Notes: generated from the sequence alone by a model not told the origin. A stretch of 64,000 nt of DNA from Dugong dugon (GCA_030035585.1 CM057475.1:84027334-84091333); one strand, 5' to 3'; shown: positions 51,845-64,000, counted from the stretch's first letter. Numbers and translations are program-made.

Positions 51845-52970
51845 CTCAAGGAGCTAATAATAAAATATATTTCCCATTTAGTACCAGTAGTCTGTTCTTG
51901 AAAACCATGAATTCTGCAGGAAAGTAATAGAAGCCCATTTTGCATTATTTAAAATGAGAAACATGCATCACACTTCTGCTCCCAACCAGTTTCTTAAAAT
52001 GTGTATAAAACACAGTAGAATGCTTGTATATAAGTAATGGGCTCAAGTTATGGTGTAAAATGCTTAAAACAAGTTTTCTGATATCCAGACAATTGTTTGT
52101 GTGATTAATACTGCCTTTCTCATTGCCAGCAACCTCAGACAGGTGCATCCATTTGACGTTCATTGTGCTTTTTAAAACATCGTGTGATCCTCAAATTCTG
52201 ATGTTGTATTTGGCATGTAATTCAAGACTCTCATGGATGTAATTTTGTAAAAAAGTATTGCGTTCTGGGGGCTTACATGTTTTTGCTAACCCTAACTCTA
52301 ACAGCCAGAACTTACTGGCTTCACAAGGTGATAGCATTCCAAGAAAAGCTCCAGTGGGCAAGTACTTTTCTAACCTGCTTGCATCACATTTACTGATATC
52401 CCATTGGCCAAAGGAATGTGGGAGGGCACTGCCCGAGGGCATGGATACAGGGAAGTGTGATTCACTGGGGATTTTTACTGTAACAGTCTCCCACAGTAAA
52501 TATACGTTATGTACATTATTTCCTATGTAATTGTGCATCAGAAATGTGTTGCATGATACTCTTTTATGAAGTTTAGGTATTTGAAAAACATGAAGTATTC
52601 TAGTGGAAAAACTAATAGGGAATCCTTTGTGGTATGGCTGTATTAATAAGTAAACAGCTAAACAATACAACCCAAGTATTTTTCTATAACATCAATTTTA
52701 GTGAAGGCACAGTGTGCCCTTTGGTGTTTTGTAATTTGTTTAAACAACCATCTTTAAAATTTTAAATTATTTCTTAGCATGGGGGGGGCATTAATTATTG
52801 ATAAAGCAGTAGGAAGTAAATGTTAACCGTTTATCGTTAACTCAATGATAAACTGTATGTCTAATCTCTACCACTGAATGGACTTGTAGGTGTTCCTTAA
52901 ATGGGGTCTTTCCAGCCCCTTCTCAAGGCTTAAAGGGCTATTCTCCCTCAAGGACGCCTTTTCTTTTTCA
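51845..52970. other. Intronic or intergenic DNA without a recognised gene
   Basis: AT-rich sequence with no coding signal. A short AACCCTAACTCTAAC stretch near 52290 is not a telomeric array. Confidence 0.4.
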
Positions 52971-52971
52971 G

Positions 52972-53117
52972 TGAATGCGAAGAGATTTAGGCAGGAAAAT
53001 CTAGGAGCTCAGCCAGGCCAGTCCTCTCATGACCCCTTGCATCCACCTTCTTTTCCAGCTGTATTTCCAGAGCCCTCTCCAGGTCTCCAGGAGCATCAGA
53101 AAATGAGTGAATCCCAG
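52972..53117 (+). CDS. Candidate exon with start codon (MSESQ), gene unidentified
   Basis: A strong acceptor (CCTTTTCTTTTTCAG, ending 52971) and a consensus donor (CAG|gtgagt at 53118) bound a 146-base exon. Its only plausible start is ATG at 53103, giving five codons, MSESQ, before the splice. A short first coding exon ending in Gln just before the KRAB A box is common in KRAB zinc-finger genes, which fits the promoter upstream, but no KRAB box or zinc finger was found in the window. It could also be a chance exon-like stretch. The frame also stays open through the whole exon from further upstream. Confidence 0.35.
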
Positions 53118-54160
53118 GTGAGTTGTTTATTTGTTCCTCACTTTGTTACATTGTATTTTATGAGCTTTATGAGGGTCCATAAAATAAAATGGAAAAGTAG
53201 TAATAAGTAAAAATCAGCATCAGGAGATATACATAGACAAGCATATTGATATAGGCAGGTTATGTGTTCTTAGAATCATCTAAGTTGACTGCAAATTTGT
53301 CTCTGATCTTTATGATGCCATTGCAAAAAGGCAGACACTATTGTGTGATTTGAATTGACCCTAAGAAGAAAAAAACAAAAAGACACTGTTCTAAATTGTC
53401 ATGGACATAAAGACTTGCTGGCACTGAATTCTGAAGCAGTGTCTGTCGGTCGTAAGTTGATACAGTGGACAGTGTTTCACCAACAACCCAGAAATAAACA
53501 CTGTCAGCATTCTTCAGTGCAGACAGTTCCCTGGTAAGCGGAACTCGGTTAATAAGGTTTTTCTTGAGTTACTCAAATAGTGTGGTCCTAGATAACTTTT
53601 CAGAAGTCTTCATTGATGCAGGGATAAAACCTAGAATATCTGGAAGATTGAATAGGCTGCAAGTCCTTACAGTAACACTCCATACATTTCTCTCACCTTG
53701 TCTGTATGTACAGGTTGTACAGCAAACATCAGAGTTATAGTTTCTGGCAGATATTTCCACATTTGCATTTTAACCCACTGAATGTTGTCTTAGATCTTCT
53801 AAAGCTCACCAGTAGCCTAAATTATAGTCAAATCCAGTGACTGTTCTCTAGTGTTTGCCTCACCTGACTCTGCTTCCATATTTGAAACTCCTAAACATGA
53901 TCTTGTAGAAATTCTTCTCTGTTAGTTTCTATTACTGCCTGTCTGATGATTTCTTCTCTATTTACCTGAATTCTGGTGCTTTCTTCTGCTCCTCAACGTA
54001 GCTTAACCAGGTTTTCCGTCCTCAGCCCCATTCTTCTCAATCTGCAGTTCTGCACTGATTCCGCCCTCTGTGGTTTGACACTCCTATTTGTCTGCAGCCC
54101 CTAACTTTTACACCCTAGGCAGGTTCCTCACTCACCTTAACCTAGTCCTGTCCCTGGTGC
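53118..54160. other. Intronic or intergenic DNA without a recognised gene
   Basis: No coding signal. Pyrimidine-rich on the + strand from about 53850. Confidence 0.4.
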
Positions 54161-54164
54161 ATGC

Positions 54165-54915
54165 AGGCTTTTTAAAAAAAATTATTTTAAATTTTACTGT
54201 GGTCAACTAGATGTAACAGAAGGTTTGTCATCTAAAGCACTTTTTAGTGTACAGTTCAGTGACTTAATGACATTTACCGTGTCGTGCATGCACCACCACT
54301 GTCCATTTTCAAACTTTTACATCATCCCAAACAGAATCTCAGTACTCCTTCAGCAGTAACTCCCATTCCCTCCTCTCCCCATGCTCTGGTAACCACTAAT
54401 AAGCTTTTTCTTTTTGCATTTTCCTATTCTAGATATTTCATACAAGTGGGATCATACAGTATTTGTCCTTTTGTGTCTGGCTTATTTTACCCAGCATGTT
54501 TTCAGGGTTTGTCCATTTCATAGCATGTATCAAAATTTCATTCCTCTTTATGGCTGGATAATATTCCATTGTATGTACATGCCACATTTTATTTATCCAT
54601 CCATCTGGTGATGGGCACTTGGGTTATTTCTACCTTTTGGCTGTTGTGAAAAACGCTGCAATGAACATTGGTGTACAAGTATGTGTTTGAGTCCCTGTTT
54701 TCGAGTCTTTTGGGTAGATACATGGGAGTAGGATTGCTGGGTCATATACTAATTCTATTTTTAACTTCTTAAGGCACTGCCAAACTTTTCCATAGCAGCT
54801 GCCCCATTTTACATTCCCACCAGCAGTGCACAAGGGTTCCAATTTCTCTGCATCCTCGTCAGTACTTGTTAGTTTTCTTTTTCCTGATAATGGTCATCCT
54901 GGTGGGTGTGGTCAT
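54165..54915 (-). mobile_element. L1 3' region
   Basis: Familiar reversed L1 wording: GGCTGGATAATATTCCATTG, GGATTGCTGGGTCATAT and TACATTCCCACCAGCAGTGC, the C-terminal part of ORF2 and 3' UTR on the minus strand. The frame 54842-54630 reads L1 ORF2-like wording. Confidence 0.85.
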
Positions 54916-54919
54916 TGGC

Positions 54920-55505
54920 TGCTTTTTGCTGGCTCCTTTGGGGTCTTTCTGCGTATGTAGAGTTTAGCAGTCAACCAACAATTTTGGTATATTTTGTATG
55001 CATATTTGGGGGCTCATCCCTCATTGAACTCCTCTTCCAAGAATACCCCTTCAACTTTCTGGCTGTTTTGCCAGCCTTTAACTCTGTCTTCAGACATTCT
55101 GAGCCAGTGAAGCTACAGCTTTCTACTGCTAAATCTGTGTGCACATTGGAGAATGCCCTCTGGTAAAAAGCCACAGACTTACAAAGTAGTTCGTCTTTGA
55201 AGGGTTCGTGCCACTTCAGTTTCTGCGTGCATCTAATTGTTCTGAAGTGCTTCAGGTGGTATGTTTTAAATTTTGTCCAAATTTTATGATTTTTTTTCTG
55301 TGGAGGGTTAGTCTGGCCAAGCTACTCTACTGTTACCAGAAAAACCTTACTACTTTTAAGTTGCTGATTTTATTAAATCTGTCTTCTTTACTAACTTTCT
55401 TCTGTTTTTTTCTTAGCTGTATTTTCTCTCCCCTGGACAGCTTTCTTAAGTCTCTTTATCTTTTTACTACCCCAGCTCAAGCCTTTCTTTCACAAGAGTA
55501 ATTCG
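54920..55505. other. Unassigned stretch between L1 pieces
   Basis: No family could be assigned. It may be an old insertion or decayed L1. No gene recognised. Confidence 0.35.
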
Positions 55506-55512
55506 TCTAAAA

Positions 55513-55841
55513 CGGGTTGGCAAATTACGACCTACACGCCAAATTTGGGCCACTTCCTATTTTTGTATAGCCCATGAGCCAACATTGTTTTTATATTTTT
55601 AAATGGTTGAAAATATTTCAAAAGAATAATATTTCATATGTGGAAATCCTAAGAAATTCAAATTTCAGTGTCCATAAATAAAGTTTTATTAGCACAGCCA
55701 CATCCATTTATTTACGTATTGTTTATGGCTGATTTAGCACTACAATGGCAGTGTTAAGTAGTGTGATAAAGACCGAATGGCCTGTAAAGCCTAAAATATT
55801 TCCCGTCTGGCCCTTTACAGGAAAAGTGTATAGATCCCTGG
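55513..55841. mobile_element. hAT-type DNA transposon remnant
   Basis: The ends form an inverted repeat: CGGGTTGGCAAA at the left and GATCCCTG at the right. Inside are AAATAAAGTTTTATTAGCAC and GGCCTGTAAAGCCTAAAATA, known from a common mammalian non-autonomous hAT element. Flanking octamers GTCTAAAA and GTTTAAAC may be a mutated 8-bp target duplication. Confidence 0.7.
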
Positions 55842-55859
55842 TTTAAACCATTTACACTT

Positions 55860-56480
55860 TGTGTGATTATTGATACTGTTGGGTTTAAATCTGTCATCTT
55901 GCTGCTTGTCTTTTATTTGTCCCATCTTACCTTTGTTCTTTTGTTTCTCTTTTTTGTTTTCTTTCAGATTTTTTTTTTTTTTTTGAATAATTTTATCTCC
56001 TTTGTTGGCTTATTAGCTATGTTTTTAACAGTAGACTTCCATTTCTCTCCATTCACCTCTGCTGTTGTCATACATTTTACTCCTACATGTATTACGAACC
56101 CCACAATACATTGTTATTATTTTGCTTCAAGTGGTCAATTATCTTTTAGAGAGTTTGAAAATAAGAAAAAACTGTATTATACATTTATTCACGTTTACCT
56201 TTTCCACTGTTCTTTATTCCTTTGTGTATGCCCAGATTTCTATCTGTATTATTTTTCTTCTGGTATTAGGCAGTTTGATTATAATGTGCCTTGGTATAAT
56301 TATGTTTATGTTGTTTTTTGCTTGGGATCTGTGAGTTGAGCTTGCATCTGTGAGTTTATAAGTTTCATCGTATTTGGAAAAATTTAGCCTATTATTTCTT
56401 CAGATACTTTTCTGTCTGTCCTGTCTCCTCCGATTCTTCAGTTTCATGTATGTTATGCCACTTGTACTGTGCCACACATC
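55860..56480 (-). mobile_element. Old L1/HAL1 fragment
   Basis: The stretches ATACTGTTGGGTTTAAATCTG and TTTGATTATAATGTGCCTTGG are typical reversed L1 wording, the latter from the ORF1 C-terminal region. No open frame of useful length remains. Confidence 0.65.
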
Positions 56481-56929
56481 GCTTAAACCGTCTAGTGCTT
56501 TCAACTGAGAGCTTGTGTTGGTGGACCCCCTTCCCTTGGTAAGCCTTTGTCTCCTCAGTGCAGTGAGACTGGAGCAAATTCCACTCCACTCTCTAAGAAT
56601 TTCTGGCTTGGTTTTATACTTCTGCTCTGCACAGCTTCAGAATTTGGTCCTGTCATAAAGTGAAAAATGTCCATGTGTTGAAGCCCTTCAAGTTGGCAGT
56701 TTTGTCATTCCAGCTCTAAGTGACCTCCAAAAGCCCTGCTGGTTTTTCCATCCTCCAGAGCCCCTCCCCAAGGAGAGTTTAGAAGCAGGGAAATCCATGT
56801 AAGAAACAATTACAGTGATCTAGATGAAGAGCTGATAGCAGTGGGAATATTAAGAACTGGTCGATTTGGGGTTTGCTTATTGTCTCACAAAAAAAGGTGT
56901 AAAACTTTTGGACTTGTTTCCAATCTGTT

Positions 56930-57600
56930 AGGTGAAAAAGTGTCTTGCAGTATATTTTTAATTTGTAGTTCTCTTATTTTGAGAGATTGAGCATCTTTTC
57001 ATATTTTTAAAGACTAAATTTTTAGAGGGTGGGGAGTGAATGTTCAAGTCCTTTGCTCACTTTTCTGTTTGATTGCTGCTGCTCTTCATGGTTTTTTCTT
57101 ATGAATATCTGGTAGTCCTTTTATTAGGAAGATAAGCTATTTGTGATGTGACTTATTTTGATTTTGACTTTGCTTTGGGGTTTTTTTTGTTTTAAAAGGA
57201 AGCTTTGATATTTATACATTCAAATTTATTGCTTTTTAATTGTATGGCTTCTGAATTTTGAGTTTCAGTTAGAAGAGCCTTTCCTACTCCAAAATTACAA
57301 AGAAATCTATCTGTGGAGTTCTGTTTTTTTTTTTTTTTTTTCGCACTTGGAGCTTATCCTGCTGTATGGTTTGAGATATGGATCCACCTTTAACTTTCTG
57401 CTGGATATCTAAGTTATTTCAATAGCATTTATTAAAACATACATTCTTTCTCCCATGGATTTGAGTGACACCTTTATCATATACAAAATCACTGCTTGTA
57501 TTTGGGTTTATGGCTGCAATTTCTGTACTGTTCCTTTGGTCTGTCTCTCAGGTCCTAAGTATTTTGATTATTGATGCTTTATAGTACATTTCATCCTTTT
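56930..57600 (-). mobile_element. Old L1 fragment
   Basis: Contains TTTGCTCACTTTTCTGTTTG and GGATCCACCTTTAACTTTCTG, typical of the 3' part of old L1 elements on the minus strand. It probably belongs to the same insertion as 54165-54915, split by later events. Confidence 0.7.
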
Positions 57601-57604
57601 TGGG

Positions 57605-59640
57605 GTTTCCCAGGATATGAGTCCCGGTGGGCTAGGTTATGCTGTGGTAGCCAATGACCCGAGCCTCTCAGGGGCTTACTCAGCAAAGCTGATATCTTGC
57701 TGACACTACGTGCCCCTTGCAGGCTGGCTATGGCCCTGCTCACATCACCTCTCCTTCACACGCCAGCTGATGGAATAATCTTTACTGGAACATTGCTGGC
57801 CTTTGTGGCAGAAGGAAAGGAGTGTGGTGAATAAACTGCCAGCTCGTAAAGCTCAGAAGTGACACAGTTCACTTCCACTGACATTTGCTTGGCCATGGTG
57901 AGTCACCTGGCCTGGCCTGAGTTTGTATGGGTGGAGGCTGTAATTCTCTCACAAGGAGAAGCACCGAAAATGGTGAGCATTGGTTACCAAGTACAGAATT
58001 CCCTCCCCTGCCACGTGTATCTCAGCCTCCCCCTTCTCAGAGAGACAGCTTTAAGGTCACATCTAGTTATGACCAGGATCAATGAATGATGCCAGATCTA
58101 TGTCCCATCCGGCTGTGGGTCCCCTTGACCCTGTGAGCTAAAAAGACAAGTTATTGCCTTCTCCATACCAATAGACAAGGGTAGAATATGTACAGGATAA
58201 GCACAATAAACATTCTTTTTGGAAAAGGAGAAGAATATGGGAATGAGGGAGGGCCCCTGGAGTGATGCTGTCACAAGTCTTGAAGTCCTGTGGGCAGATG
58301 TTGTGAGGGGCCTCTACCCTGGGAATGGAAGCTTCCTTGAGAAGGCCAGTTCTGTACCCCGGTAGCCCCCCAGCCCACTGCTCTCTGTGGTACCTGTCTG
58401 TGCGCCCCAGAAGGTCCTTTTTCTCTTATTATTCACTTTGGCCTCATTTAACAAAGGCCTTCAAATACACTCTCCTTGGGGACTGAACAACTCATGCTAT
58501 ATCTCTTGCCCATAGCTTTAAACACTCTCTGTAAGTCTTAAACTGTTGGCATTTTTAAGGTCAGTTTTGATGGTATAACTCACGAAAGTGTATTTAAATT
58601 TTATCTTTATGATTCTAGCTATTTCTGTTTTTTGAGACATGCCTTTTTCTCCAGTTTTTTTGGTTTTTTAACCCATAAGATTTCCTTAGGAGCACCTCAT
58701 CCTTAATCTCTTACTGTCTTTTCCATTTTGTGCAACTGAAGGGTTTACTAGGGGCCAACTTAATTCACTCCCAGGTTCTAACAATGGCTGTGATGTCATT
58801 TCTTCAATTTGTTGCCATAAAGTTGAGTTTTACTTAGTCTTTCATTCTCAAAGCAATTTTTTTTTTTCTGCTGTAAGAATTGTAAGATAAAATTTTTCAA
58901 CTTTAAACAATAAAAGATAAAATGAGAAATGCTTTGACTTTTCCAGTTCTATCATACCCCACATTTCTGGTATCTCCGTATTCCCTTTCATTCCTGATTG
59001 CAAACTGGCCTCCCCCGGCCCGAGCTCATCACTTTCCTATAAGACTTTATTAAAAGCAGTGAATAGTAACTGAGATAATACTACTAACGTTCTGTTTTCC
59101 AACTTCTTTTCTTAAAACTTTAAGTGCATGAGATAAACTGTATTTGACATCAAAGTTATTGTAGGTAACATTATCAAATATTTAGCCACTAAATAGCATA
59201 GATTGCCATGGACTGCTTGTTGTAATTGTTGATGTTGGTTTTTTTCCTTGTGTTTTGTTGTATCAATTCACTCACCAGTGAAATCAACAACAAAGATTTG
59301 TTTCTCATTTATATTACATGTCCATCATAGGTCAGCTTTGGTTTTGTTCTTCCAGCTGCACTCAGGGTCCCAGACAGAGGACCATTTTCTCTCTGTAACA
59401 TTGTTGATCCCGTGGCAAAGGAAGAAGATAACAGTGTGACCCATATGTGACTCTTGGAGCTTCTGTTTGGAAGTGGCACATGTCACTTCCATTTGTATGT
59501 CATTGGCCAAAGCCAGTGGCACGCACAGGATTATAAATCCGCTTATGGGAATTCAGCAGCAAGGGGGATTTACAGAGAAAAGGCTCCCCAGAGAAGGGCA
59601 GTGAATATGGGTTAGCAGAAATATAATCTTACTATACACT
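57605..59640. other. Intergenic DNA, possible old LTR at the left
   Basis: The part at 57600-58150 has a vague LTR-like character without clear ends. No coding region, RNA gene or further repeat was recognised to 59640. Confidence 0.35.
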
Positions 59641-59642
59641 GT

Positions 59643-59808
59643 TTGGAGCCCTGCTGGCACAGTGGTTAAAAGTTATGGCTGCTAACCAAAAGGTTGGCAG
59701 TTCGAATCCACCGGCTATTCCTTGGAAATGCTACGGGGCAGTTCTGATCTGTCCTATAGGGTCACCATAAGTTGGAATCAACTCAACAACGTGTTTTGGT
59801 TTTGGTAT
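59643..59808 (+). mobile_element. AfroSINE
   Basis: Complete + strand copy: GGAGCCCTGCTGGCACAGTG head, GGTTGGCAGTTCGAATCCAC B box, CCTATAGGGTCACCATAAGT tail, and a GTTTTGGTTTTGG end. Confidence 0.87.
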
Positions 59809-59959
59809 ACCCATTGTGAAATACCAGTAGTAGTAATAGTAGCCTCAGAACCTGTCCAACTTCAGTGGGGAGTAATGACCAGGATTAGCCCAAAGCTGAT
59901 CTCTCTGAGGTGGAGGTCACACATATCTCCACTCTCCAACCTTTTTACTAATTCTGACA

Positions 59960-60720
59960 CCAGCCTTCTCTCCCATGTCACCCGTTACTTCTCTTCTGGG
60001 TTTGATAATCTGTTGCATTGGCCACACAAAACACACAGATCATACTTAGAGTTAATTGATTTATTAAGGAACAGGGTACAACTCGGGATCAGGATCAGCA
60101 GGCTACAACTCAAGATCGGGAAGCATATAGGCAAAGTCTCCCTTCTTTAGTGCAGCACAGTTCTCTCAGCTCTTCTTGGCAGGCTAGGCCTCCTCTCAGC
60201 CCCCTGAGAACAGGCTCCTCTTGACCTTGCCATCTCTCACCATTGAGTTTGCTGCAGGGTCCCTTCTAAGCCTGTCACTGTCAGTTCTGTCACTGGGCCC
60301 CTTCTGGGCCTCTTGCTGTCGTCAGTGTTACAGCCTTTGAACCGTGTTATAGCTCTTTTAGGCAATTTCTTGCCTCCTCTCTCTACCGTTCTCTGTTCCT
60401 TCTGCTGCTTCCTGCTGCTCCTCTTCCTGCTTCTTTCTGTCTCAATCGCTGTGGGGTTAGCTGCTTATATATACAACTCCTTGTCAATTTCAAGGCATGG
60501 CCCCTCCCAACGGGGGCCACAAACTGACCAGTCCCCTCTCAGTAGGCCTCAGGAACTTCATTTGCACGTAGGCTGTGCATAGTTTGTCAACCAGTTCCTG
60601 CAAGGTGCATACCAATCACAGGGAAAGCTGGAGCCCAGGACTAGACAAAAGGTATCAAACCACAAATTGTTTATAGCTTAGCCAGGAAATGTCAGTCAAC
60701 CTGTGCAAAAGTAATAAACG
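59960..60720 (-). mobile_element. Possible ERV LTR
   Basis: The stretch has a reversed TTTATTAAG signal near 60060, GC-richer body, pyrimidine-rich runs (CTTCCTGCTGCTCCTCTTCC) and a TATATATA near 60470. Ends and target duplication could not be defined, so the call is weak. No internal retroviral gene was recognised. Confidence 0.4.
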
Positions 60721-60949
60721 CTCTAGAGTAGAAAACTGGGGCAAAGGTAATTCATCAGTACTTAGGGGAAAAATCTCTCAACCTGTTTTTCCAAAGAACG
60801 AAGGCAAAAGGCCATGCAAAGGAATTCATTTCACCACACTTGTCTGCTTGTTTGTTAATTTTTCCGCATGCTTTTTGAATCAGCTGTATATATCTAAGAG
60901 CATGCTGTTTCATTAGGACACTGTAAAATTCGTTCAATGACTTAGGAGA

Positions 60950-61477
60950 GTTGATGTGGACTCTTTCTGTGAACATAATATGTCTATTTGTTCAGTTCTT
61001 GCTTGCAGCTCAGAATTTTTTTCCTCATTCAGTTTTGCCTGTTTTCTGTTAAATGTATTGCTAGGTATTTTATGTTTCTGTTGTATAAAGGTTTTTGTAT
61101 ATATGCGCTCTCGACTTTTAGCTATTTATGTTCTGCTAATTTTATCGATTTTTTCCTATTTTAAGTAGTTTTCAGGTTGTTCTCTTGTGTTCCAGTTATG
61201 AATTATACGTGAATCATGATCATTTTAACTTTTATCTTTTTGTTTTGAATTGTGCTGATTGGTATCACTATACACTGTTGGTAGTAGTGGTGAACTGGCA
61301 TGTTTGTCTTCAGGGTTCCCCATAGAGTATGACGCTGGCTTGTGGGCTATGATATATACATTTTATCATATTAAGGAAGAATCGACTGAATGCTGTTTTA
61401 TTAAGAGTCTTACTACAGATGGAAAGGTATTTTTCAGCATACCATCTCCATATCTGTGTGGATGATCATAGGATTTT
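60950..61477 (-). mobile_element. Old L1 ORF2 fragment
   Basis: Reversed L1 reverse transcriptase wording: ATTGCTAGGTATTTTATGTTT, CTATACACTGTTGGTAGTAG and AGAGTATGACGCTGGCTTGTG. It is interrupted at 61478 by RTE DNA. Confidence 0.7.
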
Positions 61478-62043
61478 TCTCCATGTTATTAGGTGCCATC
61501 GAGTCGATTCCAACTCATAGTGACCTGTGTACAACAGAATGAAACAATACCTGTTTCCTACGCAGTTCTCACAGTCGTTGCTATGTTTGAATCCATTGTT
61601 GTAGCCACTGTGTCAGTCCATCTCGTTGAAGGTCTTCCTCTTTTTTGATCACCTTCTACCCAGCATGATGTCCTCCAGGGACTGGTCCCTCCTGATAACA
61701 TGTCCAGAGTGCACAAGACAAAGTCACGCCATCCTCGCTTCTAAGGAGCATTCTGTCTGCTCTTCTTCCGAGACAGATTTGTTCATTCTTCTGGCAGTCC
61801 ATGGTATATTCAATATTCTTTACCAACACCATAATTTAAATGCATCAAGTCGTTGGTCTTCCTTACTCATTGTCCATCTTTCACGCACGTGAGGCAATTG
61901 ACAGTATGATGGCTTGGTTCAAGAGCATCTTAGTCCTCAAAGTGACATCTTTGCTTTTTAATACTTTAAAGAGGTCTTTCACAGCAGATTTTTCCAATGC
62001 CGTATGTCATTTGATTTATTCACTGCTGCTTCCATGAGTGTTG
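61478..62043 (-). mobile_element. RTE-type LINE 3' end
   Basis: The tail begins ATGTTATTAGGTGCCATCGAG near 61482. The reversed C-terminal region follows (CTTCTGGCAGTCCATGGTAT). It stops near 62043, after the AAACCATGGAAG-like region of other copies, where a + strand RTE 5' end begins. Confidence 0.85.
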
Positions 62044-63545
62044 TCCACTTTTCTGTCAGTTAGTCATATTGTGGTGACTTGTATATTGATGTGATGCTGG
62101 AAGCTATGCTGCCAGTATTTCAAATACAGACAGTCACCCATGGTAGGCAGGATTCAGCTGAGCTTCCACATTAAGACTAGGAGGAAGGACCTTACAATCT
62201 ACTTTCAAGAAGAAAAAAAAAGCCAGTGAAAACCTTGTGGATAGCAGCAGAACATTATCTGATATACTGCTGGAAGGTGAGTCCTTCAGGTTGGAAGACA
62301 CTCAGAATATGACTGGGGAGAGCTGCCTCCTCAAAGTAAAGTTGGCTTTAATAACGAGGATGGAGTTAAGCTTTCGGGGCCTTCATTTGCTGATGTGGCA
62401 CAACTCAAAATGGGAAGAAACAGCTGCAAACATCGATTAGTAATTGGAACATGGAATGTTCGAAGTATGAATCAAGGAAAATTGGAGGTCATCAAAAATG
62501 AAACACTTGAAGATCAATATCCTAGGCAATAGTGAGCTGAAATGCACTGGTATTGGCCATTTTGAATTGGGCAGTTCTACAGTCTGCTATGCTGGGAATG
62601 GCAAATTGAAGAGGAATGGTGTTGAATTCATTGTCAAAAAGAACATTTCAAAATCTATCCTGGAAAGAGATGGAGAAGCTCAATATCATCTCTCAGAACA
62701 AGGCCAGAGGCCAACTGCAGAACAGACCATCAACTGCTAAAATGCAGAGTTGAAGCTAAAGAAAATTAAAACAGGTCCATGAGAGCCAAAGTACGACCTT
62801 GAGTATATCCCCCCTGAATTTAGAGACAGTCTTAAGAATAGATTGGGCTCATTGAACACTAATGACCAAAGACCAAGTTGTGGGATGACATCAGGGACAT
62901 CATATACAAAGAAAGCAAAAGGTCATTAAAAACACAGGAAAGAAAGAAAACACCAAAATGGATGTCAGAAGAGACTCAAACTTGATCTTGAATGTAGAGT
63001 AGCTAACTCAAATGGAAGAAATGATGAAATAAAAGAGCTGAACAGAAGATTTCAAAGGCCGGCTTGAGAAGACAAAGTGAAGTATTATAATGATATGTGC
63101 AAAGACCTGGAGTTAGAAAACGAAAAAGGAAGAACCTACTCAGCATTTCTCAAGCTGAAAGAACTGAAGAAAAAACTCAACCCTCAAGTTGCGATATTGA
63201 AGCATTTTATGAGCAAAACGTTGAATGACGCAGAAAGCATCAAAAGAAGATGGAAGTAATATAAAGAGTCACTGTACCAAAAAGAATTGATCGACATTCA
63301 ACCATTTCAGGAGGTAGCATAGGATCAAGAACCAATGGTACTGAAAGAACTCCTCCAAGCTCTGCTGAAGGCATTGATGAAAAACAAAGCTTCACGAATT
63401 GACGGAATACCAATTCGAATGCTTCACCAAACAGATGCAACGCTGGAAGTGCTCACTTATCTAAGCCAAGAAATTTGGAAGACAGCTACTTGGTTGGCTG
63501 ACTGGAAGAGATCTGTATCCGTGCCCATTTTAAAAGAAAGATGAT
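62044..63545 (+). mobile_element. RTE-type LINE 5' half
   Basis: Starts with the RTE 5' end and carries the endonuclease region (degraded) and the start of the reverse transcriptase (frame 63335-63544: KNKASRIDGIPIRMLHQ, TWLADWKRSVSVPI). It is cut at GATGATCCAAC by an LTR at 63546. It may continue beyond the window. Confidence 0.85.
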
Positions 63546-64000
63546 CCAACTGTCTTAGTCATCCAGTGCTGCTATAACAGAAATACCACAAATGGATGGT
63601 TTTAATGAAGAGAAGTTTATTTCCTCACAGTCAAAGTAGGTTAAAGGTCCAAATTCAGGGCATCAGCTCCAGGGGAAGGCTTTCTCTCTTTGTTGGTCTT
63701 CTCATCAGTGTTCCTCCGGACTAGGAGCTTCTGGGCTCAGGGACCCAGGTCCAAAGGATGCGCTCAGCTCCCAGCACTGCTTTCTTGATGGTATGAGGTC
63801 CCCCTGTCTCTCTGCTCCCTTCTGTCTTTTATACCTCAAGACATTGCCTCAGGATACAATCCAATCTTGTAGACTGAGTCCTGCCTTACTAACACAACTG
63901 CCGCCCACCCTTCCTCATTAACATCATAGAGGCAGGTTTACAACATACAGGAAAATCACACAGTACCAGGAATCATGGCCTAGCCAAATTGATCACGCAT
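63546..64000 (-). mobile_element. ERVL-MaLR-like LTR, running off the window
   Basis: Starts TGTCTTAGTCATCCAGTGC, the reverse complement of the LTR end at 40624 (CTAGATAACTAAGACA). A TTTATTTCC block near 63622 is the reversed poly(A) signal region. The other end lies outside the window. Confidence 0.7.

Noticed and set aside
52285..52305. AACCCTAACTCTAAC telomere-like motif
   Set aside because: Only about two units; no array.

Overview
This window looks like mammalian nuclear DNA from an afrotherian, most probably an elephant or close relative. The evidence is the repeat content. There are many copies of an RTE-type LINE whose 3' end contains a block reading 'GGGTCGCTATGAGTTGG' on its sense strand. 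There are tRNA-derived AfroSINE-type SINEs that share that 3' end, a long young L1, and scattered LTRs. Species assignment is inference; no database could be searched.

The main gene is a complete nine-exon cytochrome P450 on the + strand at 8948-17911. It can be read exon by exon as CYP2E1. All nine exons have GT/AG borders, and exon lengths equal those expected for a 493-residue CYP2E1 except exon 1 (1 bp short) and exon 7 (12 bp short). Both differences are lesions: a frameshift in the proline-rich hinge in exon 1, and paired deletions with an in-frame TGA that destroy the ExxR motif in exon 7. I therefore call it a CYP2E1 pseudogene or disabled copy, although the TATA box, haem-binding motif and all splice signals remain. 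About 21 kb downstream, on the same strand, lie degraded exons 7, 8 and 9 of a second, CYP2C-like P450 (39161-43420).

Layout: 0-8.8 kb is an old L1 interrupted by two RTE copies placed head to head, followed by AfroSINEs, one of which sits inside a minisatellite. 8.8-18 kb is the CYP2E1 locus. 19.5-25.3 kb is an RTE copy split by a minus-strand L1. 25.3-32.7 kb is a near full-length + strand L1 with recognisable ORF1 and ORF2, both disabled. 33-39 kb is L1 3' UTR-like DNA and plain intergenic DNA. 39-43.4 kb is the CYP2C-like remnant, dissected by a MER5A-like element, an ERVL-MaLR-like LTR, a solo LTR with a 6-bp target duplication and RTE fragments. 47-49.7 kb is a nest of RTE, LTR and SINE pieces. 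49.8-50.4 kb is a CpG-rich promoter with ZNF143-type and NRF1-type sites. It probably drives a + strand gene whose first coding exon may be at 52972-53117 and whose remaining exons are not visible. 54-64 kb is mostly old L1, RTE and LTR sequence.

No operon, CRISPR array or other prokaryotic feature is present. I saw no convincing undescribed system. The most interesting content is the loss of CYP2E1 function, the neighbouring CYP2C-like remnant, and the layered history of transposon insertions.
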